NCBI GenBank assembly: GCA_030248195.1
Contig: JASAND010012742.1
Coordinates: forward strand, 17,440-81,439
Direction of reading: 5' to 3'
DNA length: 64,000 nucleotides
Source of the DNA: Trissonchulus latispiculum
Lineage: Eukaryota; Nematoda; Enoplea; Enoplida; Ironidae
Made by a program: the position numbers and the translations under genes. Below the pieces are notes generated by a model. It did not search any database. It was given only the letters and a program-made list of their open reading frames with translations, and was not told the DNA's origin. Shown piece by piece: positions 42,532 through 53,672 of this stretch (position 1 is its first letter; each line of letters begins with the position of its first letter).

Positions 42532-45500
42532 ATGGCGACGAGGCATTTTCTGCCGCTAGATCCTTTTTCTCCGTCGTCGGAGAAATGGGAGGATTACGTT
42601 GATCGCTTTGATATGTTCCTTTTGGCCAATGACATTACCGACGAAGAAAAGAAACGGGCTACATTTCTTACGTCCCTCGGTTCTGAGAACTATAGCCTTC
42701 TGAAAAGCTTGACCGCTCCTAATAAGCCTACGATGACCCCTTTGGAGGACTTGCTTTTAGCAATGAAAAGCCATTTTCAGCCTAAACTGAACATTATTTC
42801 CGAACGTTTTAAATTCCACAACCTGAAACAGTCTCCAGGTGAGACTATCTGTCAGTTTCTGGCTCGTTTACGATCACGGGCCCAATTCTGCGATTTCGCC
42901 GACCTTGATGACTCTCTGAGAGACCGCCTAGTATGTGGCATTAGTTCAGAGCAGGCGCAGCGCCGGCTGCTCGCGGAAAGTGACCTAACTCTGCAAAAAG
43001 CGATCGAAATAGCAACTGGAATGGAGTCAGCGTCAAAGCAAGCCAAAGAAATCAGCAATTCCGGATCCTTCCCGACCCATTTCAGCGAACCCACCAACCG
43101 CCTGCACACTTCGTCAAAGTCAAAGACCAAGAGTCATCGTCAAGGTCCCTCTGATACGGCACGTCCAGGCTCCTGTTGGCGTTGCGGGAAACCAGGACAT
43201 TGGGCTCCAGACTGCAAATTCAAGACTGCAGTCTGTCGCTATTGCTCTAAGACTGGCCATATCGCATCGGTTTGTCGGTCAAAAGCGAATAACAATCGTA
43301 AGTCAAATGGTGACGTCAAACAGCTTTCTTCAAGTTTCGACGGTGACGATTCCAACCCCATCTATTACATTAACTCAGTCAAGGTTTCTAAGCCTATCGT
43401 GGTTCAGCCTACTGTCAACGACAAACTTATTTCTATGGAGGTTGACACTGGGGCCGGGCTGTCTGTTTTACCATCTGCTCTGGTTAAAACAGAGTTCCCT
43501 GACATTACTTTGCGTTCGTGCCCTGTTCGTCTTAGGGGTTATGGTGGTAGTAACATTACAGTGATGGGGCAGTTGGATGCGACAGTCCAATTGAACGGAC
43601 AGTCTAAATGCCACTCTTTCGTTGTTGCTGACGTTGACGGTCCCGCACTATTGGGACGGGATCTGTTGTCCCTACTGAACATTAACATTGCTAACATTTC
43701 GGTTTCTGATCGAAACTTGCGTCCGGAGGTCAAAGATCTTGTTGACGAATTCACTGACCTTTTCAGCCCTGGTTTAGGCCATATCGTAGGAGTGCCCCCA
43801 GCCAAACTGATCCTAAAACCTGGCTCTACACCGAAATTTAATAAAGCACGGCCGCTTCCGTATGCTCTGAAATCTAAAGTAGAAGAAGAGCTGGACGACC
43901 TCTGTAAAAAAGATGTGATAGAGTCAGTGCCGTTTGCAGACGTCGCCGCACCAGTCGTTCCAGTGGTGAAACCCACTGGCAAAATACGACTGTGCGGAGA
44001 CTACAGTGTGTCTGTGAATCCGCATCTTTGCATCAACCAATATCCGTTGCCAAAATTCTTTGATTTGATGCAAAACCTAAAAGGCGGTAAGTCGTTCACC
44101 AAGCTGGACATGGCCCAAGCATATCTTCAGCTTGACCTTGATGCCGAAAGTCAACTTTTAGCTTGCATCAATACTCATAAAGGGATCTATAAATGTAAAC
44201 GACTTCAGTTTGGGCTGTCTTCGGCTCCTGCAATTTTTCAACAAAGCATGGATCAGATTTTTGCTGGATGTCCAGGTGTTAGCATTTTTCTGGATGATAT
44301 CTGTGTAACGGGCAAGGATGATAAAGAACACTTGCTTAATCTTCGCAACGTTTTTCTGGCTTGCCGAAACCATGGTATAAAACTTGGATTGCCCAAGTGC
44401 GAATTTTTCAGGCCGAGTGTGGATTATCTCGGCCACGTCATTGATCAAGATGGGATTCACCCCTCCCCAAAGAAGGTGGAGGCTTTGCTGCAAATTCCGC
44501 CTCCACAGAATGTTTCTGAACTCATGTCCTTTCTGGGTCTGGCTAACTACTACTCTGGGTTTATCTCCAATTTCTCCACTTTGGTCGCACCCCTGAATTC
44601 CTTGCGCCGAAAAGGGGTAAAATGGAAATGGGATTCCCAGTGTAGTCGGGCATTCACGGACTTGAAACAGGTTCTTCAAGGCCCTGCGGTGTTGATGCCC
44701 TACGACGAGACCCTTCCTTTAACTCTTGCTTGCGACGCTTCTCCAGTGGGGGTCGGCGCCGTTGTTTCACATACCCTCCCCGACGGTTCGGAAAGACCAA
44801 TTGCGTACGCGTCCCGCACCTTGAATGAAGCAGAGCGCCGCTATTCACAGATTGAAAAAGAGGGGTTGGGCATTGTTTTTGGACTGTCGAAATTTCATGA
44901 ATATGTGTACGGCCGTCCTTTTCATCTCTTGACTGACCACAAACCCCTGGTGCACATATTCAATCCGGTAGCGGCTAGCCCTTTAGCCATGGGGCGACTG
45001 CAGCGTTGGGCTTTAAAGCTAAAGGCTTACAACTATTCAATTGATTTCCGCTCAACGACTGAACACGGCAATGCCGACGCTTTCTCGCGTCTCCCCCTCG
45101 CAGGTGAGCCATCTAAGCTTGAAGCATGTACCGATGTCTTCCAGTTGATTTCGGAAACCGCGGAGCATCTGCCATGCACTTTGGAGAAGATCAGTTTCGA
45201 AACGAGCCAAGATCACACCTTGTCTCAAGTTTTGGATGCAGTGTGCTCCGGTTGGAAGCACATTCACGCCAAACTTCCGAATCTCGCTCCATTTTGGAAA
45301 AAGCGTCTAGAAATTTCTGTCCACGACAACTGTCTCTTTTGGAACAATAGGGTTATTGTTCCCGCTTCCCTTCGGTCCTACTTCCTTGACCTTCTACACT
45401 GCAGTCATCCTGGCACAGTCAGGATGAAATCTCTGGCAAGACTCCACGTTTGGTGGCCGACAATGAACAAGGAAATCGGGGCAATTTCAGCAAATTGTTC

Positions 45501-45950
45501 CAATTGCCGCAAAGTTTCCTCAGCTCCGCCAGCGATTGTTTCTTCCAGTTGGCGTCTGCCGGCCAAGCCCTGGGAACGTGTCCATGCCGATTTTGCAGGC
45601 CCATTCTTTGGTAAGATGTGGCTATTAATGGTGGATAGTTACTCCAAATGGCCAGAGGTAGTGGAGATGAAGTCGACCACTTCTCTGAACACGATACAAG
45701 TTCTTCGCTCCCTGTTTGCCCGCAATGGGATTCCAGAAACTTTGGTCACAGATAATGGCCCTCAGTTTTCGTCCTATGAGTTCTCTCGATTTTGTCTAGA
45801 GAACAATATTAGTCATATCTTTTCAGCTCCTTATCATCCGTCTTCCAACGGGATAGCTGAACGTTTCGTCCAATCGTTCAAAAAAGCTATCTTAGCTTCT
45901 AACCCTACACTGTCAGCTCTGCGGAAACCCCGCCGCAATTCCACCGCTTC
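42532..45950 (+). CDS. Gypsy element 2 gag-pol, 3'-truncated
   Basis: I chose the ATG at 42532, as the earlier in-frame ATG at 42514 adds only six residues. Domains in order, residues counted from 42514: gag; two zinc knuckles CWRCGKPGHWAPDC and CRYCSKTGHIASVC (about 219 and 241); protease VDTGAG (about 309); RT with LDMAQAYLQLDL and FLDD (about 592); RNase H ACDAS (about 739); integrase zinc region H...H...CSNCRK (about 960-1000); and core HADFAGP, VTDNGPQF and SSNGIAERF with the D, D and E (about 1023, 1078 and 1114). Near 45950 a one-base shift moves the expected YRSTPH motif to another frame, and low-complexity sequence follows. It would make retroelement particles and copies in the cell if whole; this copy is broken at its end. 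Confidence 0.85.
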
Positions 45951-45959
45951 CCTACCGCT

Positions 45960-46335
45960 CTACTCCGCATCATCCGCGGCCACCCCCCAAATGTCGGGGA
46001 GAAAAAACAAACCCCCCTCCCCCACCCCCCCCCACGACACCCCACCCCCCCCCCCCCCCCCCCGCCCAAACAGGGGGGGCGCGCAAGACAAAACTCAAAA
46101 ACAACAAAAATAAAAAATTTATGTGTCAAGGGGGGCCCCGGGGAATCGGCCCGCGCCCCCACCGGGTCGGGGGGGGGGGCGCCGGTGGGGGGGCGCGCCC
46201 CGTCGTCGCTGCCGGCGCCGGGGAGCCCTCGGTTGAAGTGTGTTGTTTTTTTTTTTTTTTTTTTTTTTGTTTTTTTTTAGGAGGCGCGGCTTTTGGGGGG
46301 GGGTGGGGGGGTTTTTTTTTTGGCGTTTTTATACT
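45960..46335. repeat. Low-complexity C/G/T homopolymer tract
   Basis: Runs of C, G and then T replace the expected end of the Gypsy element. The ORFs here are Pro- or Gly-rich artefacts. As with 25230-25545, this looks like either degenerate sequence or assembly error at the edge of a coding region. Confidence 0.65.
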
Positions 46336-46604
46336 ATTCAAAACCTCTTGACCATTGGACGGTGTAAGAAGTAGCCACTTAATTTAACTGCTTGCACTGT
46401 CAATTGCTAAAAAGTTTCATAATAAAATCTCTACACCCTTAGTTTTCACCAATTTATTTTGCGTAATTTTTGGACCAATTTGTGTCACCTTTGAAATTTA
46501 GCACAGTAGCATTACTGCGTGAATTAAGCTTTTCTCTAGATTTTCAATTTAATTTTGCCTATGGACTACAAGAGTCCAAATTTCAGGGGAGTTCATGTTA
46601 ACTA

Positions 46605-46755
46605 GGGGCATTTTCAAGAAAGGGTAGGGTAGAGTAGAGTAGAGTTAAAAATAAGTGTTTAACACCACTCAAGCTTGAGTTTCCCACTTTTGACTCTTTC
46701 ATGAAAAGGATCGAGTTAATTTTAACTCCACTCTACCCTTTCTTGAAAACGCCTC
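46605..46755. mobile_element. Short MITE with GGCATTTTCAAGAAAGGGTAG ends
   Basis: The left GGGGCATTTTCAAGAAAGGGTA is mirrored by CTACCCTTTCTTGAAAACGCCTC. Tandem AGAGT words adjoin the left end (46622-46645). Its layout parallels the GGGCC-ended elements at 11420, 15425 and 22772. Target duplication unclear. Confidence 0.6.
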
Positions 46756-49280
46756 AGGAGTCTATGTATAATGCGTTTTATCTAAAATACATCTGGTTGG
46801 CTGTTTGCTTCAAAGTTCTGCCATCTTCGACTTTAATGAATGTTTACGAGAATGTTAAACATGCTATTGGATAGCTAGCTAATCCGAACCGAAATGGGTA
46901 AAGCCCAGACCACTACAACATTAAAAAAATCACAGCTACCGTTTTGCATCCCCCCCGTTTCGCCATGGCTTTCTCTAGTACTAATTTTGTTTTCTAAGTT
47001 TTCAACCTCCAAATCTTAAGCCGTAGGACTCAATTTATGAATTAATCGTGATCAGACTCTTATCAGATCCTCTAAGGAATCCACTGTTGCAAACTTACCA
47101 CTGGAAAAGACAAGAGTAAGGATACAGATGATCAAAGGCAGCTTCATTTTAGTACATGGAAAAATATTTGCAAAAAGTGACTACGACGTACAAAAATATA
47201 ATGTTTCCTACAATCATGGCAAAACGATGTGTCGAAAAGAAATTATCACCGAAATTTTACGAAATCCAGAATATGGCATTCATTCATTTATTCAAAGATT
47301 GTATATTAGTGGAATAGTGACTTGTTGTATTGTAAAGTGACACAATGGTTAGAAAGAAACTATTTCGTGTAGCAATTTTTGAATGAAGCTATGAATTATG
47401 CATTCAAAGAGACTTTTCTTTGAATTTGTAACACAATTTGCTTTACTACGTCTTTGACAATTGAACGGTTCAACTAATAATAGTCGAAAATTAATAAGAC
47501 CTGTTTTGGATTTTGGACCTGGGAAAAGCTATGAAAATATGTGTACAAGGAGATACCAAGGTTTATCAAAGCGAACCAATTTTTACTTCTGCCTGTTTGA
47601 AATTGGTAAATCGTCAACCGTTCATACTGGTCAACTCCTACTCGAATCTCTGTAATTAGAATCATCCTCAGTTAGTCAACTACTTCTAGTCGGCCATCAA
47701 CTAATCTCAGAGTGAATTCGACTTGAGTGAACTATTGCAAATCACCCGCAGTTAGTCAACTATTAATGATATCCTCTCCAATGCAGTTGGTTAACTCTTC
47801 TTCGGCTTAGCTAGTTTTTTTATGGGAGAGAGGAGCTTTGTAAAATTTAATTCTGAAGGTTAAGTTTCAAAACGTTATGCAGTTTTAGTTAATTAAGCAG
47901 AACTGGTGCTTAATTTTTAACCATATCTATTAAGATTGATTAAGATTAAGAGCTCCCCCAACGTGTATGTTTGGGATTGGGTGGGTTCCCCCCTGCTACG
48001 TGATTGGGGGAAATTCTCACTAGGGGGCGCTCGTGGGAGGGTTCAGCCCAACACTCGCTTCCCCCCTTTCAGTCTTGTTATTTCTGTCAGCGTGAACGCT
48101 TGCTATTATTCCTCTACGCCTCCCCCAATTTTACTGTATTATATTTTGTGTTCTCCCCAGCTCTCCCCAGAGCTTGGTATACGTTGGTTGACCTGTCCAG
48201 CCTCTGCTGTAACTGTAAGTTAGTTGTAAAGTGTTGTGTGTGAGGGTTCGACCCATTATTTAATATTGTCTTGTTATAATATTAACTTGTTGTTACTGTT
48301 CCTTATTAAACTGTATTTAGTTAGGGTTTGTATTTCTTCTGAGCTCCTGCTAGGTAGGTAGACTAATTCTGAGTGAGTGAGAGTGCGAGTCATCTCGCCC
48401 TTAGGATCGGATCTATCACTGCGTATTTATCTGGCGAGGCTGTCCCGACCGTCTCCTGTAGTCGGTCAGTTATCCATCTGTGCCACGCTCTCCGCGTCCG
48501 CTACGTCAGGGCGTGGTAACGGAGTTAGTACGTAGGTGAAACTTACTAGCCCCGCTACTCCTCAAGTTCAGTTTCTTCAAGACAAGAAGCTTTTAAGATC
48601 CTGTCGATCTATACTTTTTTAGATATATCAGGTCAGATGTTTCTTAACTGTCAGTTCAAGGTCAATCCATTGAACTTGAAAAGCGTGTTTGATCACCAAG
48701 TGGAATAATGACAGCTGGCACTCCGGGTTTCTTTAGCATTCAAATTTAAGTCGAAATGGAAGAAGTTTCATAATTTGGTGTCGTTTCAGCCTGTAGTTTG
48801 CAACTAATTTCGGCAAACACAACATCAGCTAAATTAAACAAACTGTTTAGCATAAATTCAGAATAACTTTATCACCAGCGTTTGTGCTGATAACGCTCAC
48901 ATCATAATGTGGCTGTCAAAATATGTTTATCAATGTTGCACAAGACGTGGTGTGCTTCAAACAAGTTTCTCTGTCATGTGTTGTTGTCATTATGCACTTT
49001 TAAAGCTACGTTCGATTTTTTCGTGACTCAACCAGTTAGTTAACACAACTGAAATGTTTTTGTAGCACAGCTGGTTAGGTTATGACACTATTTCAGATTT
49101 AGCTTTTGTATGCATTTTTAATTCTTAAAATCAGTATTAAGAGTTCCCGGATGTTCGTTCATGTTGGAAGCAAATTTTCAATTAGATTGTGCAGACGAAA
49201 CTTAGAAAGTTGTGCAATCAATTTGCACGAATATTTCTTGTTTCTGATTCCTGCTTACACTTTTTATTTTTCTTACACCT
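46756..49280. other. Region upstream of the UGT gene
   Basis: No confident gene. The part at 47950-48600 is more GC-rich and contains a C/T-rich block and AATTTTACTGTATTATA. It could be a solo LTR or noncoding exon, but I found no repeat partner. The rest is AT-rich. Confidence 0.35.
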
Positions 49281-49286
49281 TTTCAG
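49281..49286 (+). promoter_or_regulatory. TTTCAG splice acceptor just before the UGT start codon
   Basis: A pyrimidine-rich tract (TATTTTTCTTACACC) and TTTTCAG end three bases before the ATG at 49289. It may receive an upstream noncoding exon or a trans-spliced leader; the sequence cannot tell which. Confidence 0.5.
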
Positions 49287-49288
49287 AA

Positions 49289-50137
49289 ATGGATTATAAG
49301 CTGCTGCTACTCTTTTGTTATGCAGTATCCGCAGTGGGATACAAATTCCTGGTTACTGTTCCTGGTATTTCTGGAAGCCAGAATATGCTGCTGTATCACA
49401 TAGCTAACATGCTGGGTGATCGAAATCACAGTGTTACAATTTTAAATCCTGTGTTTCTGAAGGATACAAAGAAACCGAAGTTGCACAAAGGCGTTGAAGA
49501 GATCTCCTATTCGGCCATAACTGATCCAGATATTGAAGAAGAACTAAAAGATATAACTTCGACTCAGACATGGAAAGCGACAGAAAACCAATTTAAGTTT
49601 ATGGCATCGGCAAAAACTATGTTCAGGGCAGTTTCAGACGGTTGCAATCTAACGTTGAGTGACAAAAATCTTTTGAAGAAAATAAAAGACAAGAAATTTG
49701 ACGTTGCTGTTATTCACATATTTGATATCTGCAGTTTTGGAATTGCCGAAGCTTCCGGGATTAGCGGAACCGTCTGGGTTTCGACGGCATTTAATGTGGA
49801 TTTTATGACATGGTTTTCGGCCGCGCCAATGCCTTTATCCTACGTTCCAAGTGGTCCCCTGTCAGCCACGGATCACCTAACATTACCACAAAGAATGATA
49901 AATGTTATCAGCTATGGCTTAATTAATTTTATGTTCCAACAGTTCATGCTGCCTCCCTACAATCAGCTATTTCAGGAGCATTTTGGCAAAGATTTTCCCA
50001 CGGCAGATCAGCTGCTGAGAAAAGCTGATTTGCATTTTATTAACGCGGATCCGTTGTTCGATTATCCGCGACCGCTCATGCCCAATGTGATCTACGTGGG
50101 TGGTCTCGTCATGGCAAATCCGCAGCCTTTGACATCG
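49289..50137 (+). CDS. UDP-glucuronosyltransferase, exon 1 (N-terminal acceptor-binding domain)
   Basis: Encodes 283 codons from a Met followed by a signal peptide (MDYKLLLLFCYAVSAVG), then YKFLVTVPGISGSQNML and GDRNHSVTILNP. This is the usual opening of animal UGTs, in which the N-terminal half binds the acceptor in the ER lumen. Near the end, ADLHFINADPLFDYPRPLMPNVIYVGGL is the standard stretch before the domain junction. The exon ends in phase 0 at a GTAGGC donor (50138). An upstream in-frame ATG at 49106 is less likely, because the signal peptide and acceptor favour 49289. Confidence 0.9.
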
Positions 50138-50276
50138 GTAGGCACAATTTTTAACTGCTTCCTAGCTTTTTAGCTTCCTGTCTGTTGTTATACCTGAAAA
50201 GTTGAAACTTGCACAAACAACCTCAAAAATTTTTAAAGCGAAATGGGGAAATATTATATATATATATATATATATA

Positions 50277-50651
50277 TGTTAATCCTCAGGCTAACTGCCT
50301 GGACTTAGCCTGGGGATTAAGGGCTTTGCGATTGCAGGTTTAACTGACCGGCCTAAATTCTATTAAATAAGAATACCTTCCTACCTAACCAACAACTAGT
50401 CCTTACCAAACTGCAATAGCCATTCCCGGAATTACAAGGCTTTATTGGTACAGAGAAATAAAGGCGTAATAAGACACAAACAGGAGGGCCACTCCAGAAA
50501 TCGCACCGAATCGTAACACGATAAACTAACACACTGCCTTAGAGAAAACATTCACAATTAGACTTAGACGTCTAAAAGACGAATATGCAAATTAGGTACG
50601 ATTTCCTTTTTGAGTTGTTAGACTGAAACCGGATTTAACTGGTTTTTGACA
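50277..50651 (-). repeat. 3' LTR of Gypsy element 1
   Basis: Read on the minus strand it begins TGTCAAAAACC and ends GGATTAACA (TG...CA), 375 bp, with AATAAAGCC as polyadenylation signal near 50440. It directly follows a polypurine tract, so it is the downstream LTR of the antisense element. It abuts a TA-repeat tract in the UGT intron. Confidence 0.7.
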
Positions 50652-50660
50652 TCCTCCCCT
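50652..50660 (-). promoter_or_regulatory. Polypurine tract of Gypsy element 1
   Basis: AGGGGAGGA on the minus strand directly before the LTR's TGTCA; this is the plus-strand DNA primer site used by Ty3/Gypsy elements. Confidence 0.7.
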
Positions 50661-53600
50661 GGATAAAAAAAATTTTAGCGCCTGCTAAAATACAAAGGGC
50701 GATAGGGAATGCTACCGTAATTCAGTAATTGAAAATTGAGGAAAATTTCAACGTTAAAAAGTAGATCTCACACAAATCCCATGAGACCAGTTATGAGGAA
50801 CGTATCCTGGCACGTTTACCCATGGTTACAAGAAAGAAACTACGAATAGAAGTTAAGAGAATTAAAGTTAGAAGTTGGTAGCAAAGTGGAAGTCATAGCC
50901 AGGCGAAAGTATCGAAACGCAGGGAGTAAAAGAATACCCGGAAAACAAAAAATAGTTGCAACCTAAGCAATAAAAGAAAACCAAGTATTCAGAAAATAGA
51001 GCAAGAATCCCACATAGAAAAGTTACACAAAACAGTAAAAACCACAATTACAGAAGTTCACATAAAGAAATTAAAATACAACATTCATACAAACATTCTC
51101 AAGGGCCCTAACAATCATACTCACAATTATCCTAACAAACAGACAAACAAGCACACAATTATTAATAGACTAACTACTATACTAAACAGCTAATCTATAC
51201 ATGACCGGAACACAAATCATAGCTAACATAATACATAATACAAGTCGAACAAACACAAAAGACCTAGCTAAAGACAATTCACAGAAAAATACAATCCTAA
51301 CTAAGTTACTACAAATCGAAAAATCCTAGCTAACAAATAACCTGTACAACTATCGAAGCATTAATATAACACTAAATATTGAAATATAAAGTATTATGAA
51401 GAAAAAAAATTTGCGAATTAGAAGTTTTGAAAGCATTGCGTACGGATTCTCCTCCGCCGCTGAAAAAAACTAAGATCACCTGATCTTCCAGCAATAAACC
51501 AAAAAAACCAATACAACACATACGTATACATATTGGGGAAATGAAGCTGGGGAACGGAATACATTACTAGACTAAACAAATATACAAATACAAGACTAGT
51601 CGTACAATTACCTAACAAAAAGGCAATACATTTACATATAACAAAACGTGCACGAAAAACACATTACAAGCCGGCAAAATAGTACTAAATACAAGAAAGA
51701 AATATACATATACGTATTTACAAACAAGTGAACATGCATAAAGTATTTACATAAAAGTTTGAGAAGTTCTAATGTCTATTATGATACGCTGTCTTCAAAT
51801 AGTTGTCGTTGCATTTTAAAATCATATTTAGTTGTGATGGTCTTCAGAATAACTTTCGGGGAGAGTTCAAAGCCGTATGAACTCGAAACAGGATCGGAGC
51901 TGAGAAGGCTGAAGTTGCCATCATAGGGAGTCGTTATATCCGTAGTAATAGGCCAGAGAGAGAAAATCGAGTTCCATAGGCGGAAACTGCGATCTTCACA
52001 GTTAGAATACAGGCTACACAGAGCCCCAATCAGTGCAAAATAAATACGACTCACAGTTATCGTCTAAGAAGTTTTCGAAATTAGAGAAAAATAATTTGTT
52101 TCAGGCGAAACCAGCGATAAATCGCTCAAGATTGCAAGCTACACAGATATCAACCGTTCATAAAGCTCCGAACAACAAAAAGTCATAGACATACTGACAT
52201 AACACAATCATTGAAGGAAAATCACAAACAACAAAGTTAGTATAGATAAACTAAAGTATTTTTGAGTTTTTTCGCGAAATGTTGCTTTTTAGGTATATTC
52301 CGATAAACACAAAAATCTGTACAACAACTACCAAGGCAATTATTAACTGTACAATGTTATTACTACGATTACTGACTGTACATACAAAAAAAACGGCAAG
52401 AAGTCCTGCAACAGAAAAACAAACACAACGAATTAAGTATACACCGCATAAAGTTACTATGCCACTGCAAAAAAAACTACTTCAAAATCCGAAATCGTCC
52501 AATTATTATCAAAACAGCGTCTTCGCTTCATAATTGCATTGAGGCTTTTAATTCAAACGCAATAAACAACGAGCCTCGTTTCATTACTACTAATCAAAGC
52601 TTCCTTTCCGCATACCAAACTACAAGAATTAAATGCTTCGAGTTTAAACTACAACAAAAATTCGATTCGCGAGATATAAATAAACAGTCGTTTCAATTCG
52701 ATTTGCACACTACTGGTTAAGTCAGAATTTGCATTTGAAGTGGATGGGACATGGTATGTACTAGAAAGCGAGCCAAAAAGTTCGCACTCAGCACAACCAA
52801 TGTCCCTGTTGTGTAGGTTATCCAGAAAGATAACTCACCAACGTAGGTAGGAATGTAAGACACGTATACCGTTTGATGTTACTATGAATGAAAAGTGAGA
52901 AAACCAGTAGAGACTATTGAAGTTCCTGTAGAACCATTGATCCGAAGTATCCATCCCTGGATCTGTGCTCGCTCCGAAGGATATTCTTAGCATCTTGGAA
53001 GAAAAGAGCCAATCCAACTGATTTGCTGCCAAATGAGAACCAATGAACCAATCACAACACCTGAAGGCATAAAAGAATACAATATAGTTCGATATTAAGA
53101 AGTCCAAAGCAAGAAAATGCAATGAAACCCAAAGTTGACATCACAACAGCTTTCTGCAGACTACTCCGAAGCAGATTTAGATGTACACATGGCGATACTA
53201 CCAAGCTATTGATAACAACAACCAGTTAAATGACTTTGAGACCCGTGACTCTGGTAAAGATAGTCTAACACAATATTCTGAATTAGCACAAACGTAATGT
53301 AAATGGCAGTTGAAAATCAAAACAAACCGTTAACCCGTTTGAATCTTACTGATACCTATGTGGTACAGAATACCCTTCCGCAGCTCTTTTAAACTCATAT
53401 CGTAGCTTCCATGTTCTCTCGTAGCTTCCATGATCTCTGCAAAGTGGCGTAGCGCTGCCATGAACACCAGAGAAGGCTGGATCCTTCAAATAGATCTCCA
53501 CGGTTTTATCTAGCCGTCGACGTAGCTTGTTGGACCTGGCTATAGGGAATGACAAAGCCATTAGCAAATTACCTGTTTTAAATTAAATAGAAAACAAGTG

Positions 53601-53672
53601 CAACGTTTAAATTGTGCAAAATAATGTGGAAGTGCAAAGTAAGTGGAAGAGGACTAGACAACCTAATAACTA
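50661..53672 (-). other. 3-kb region between gag-pol and the 3' LTR
   Basis: Unusually long for a Gypsy 3' region. It holds only short minus-strand frames: 53567-53346, 53122-52835 (hydrophobic, MHFLALDFLISNYIVFF), 52054-51779 (leader-like SRIYFALIGALCSLYS) and 51618-51418. These could be remnants of an env-like third ORF or noncoding. No env motif is convincing. Confidence 0.45.

Noticed and set aside
47936..48243. Possible exon or solo LTR upstream of UGT
   Set aside because: GC-rich block with short ORFs but no repeat partner, TG/CA borders or splice signals I could defend.
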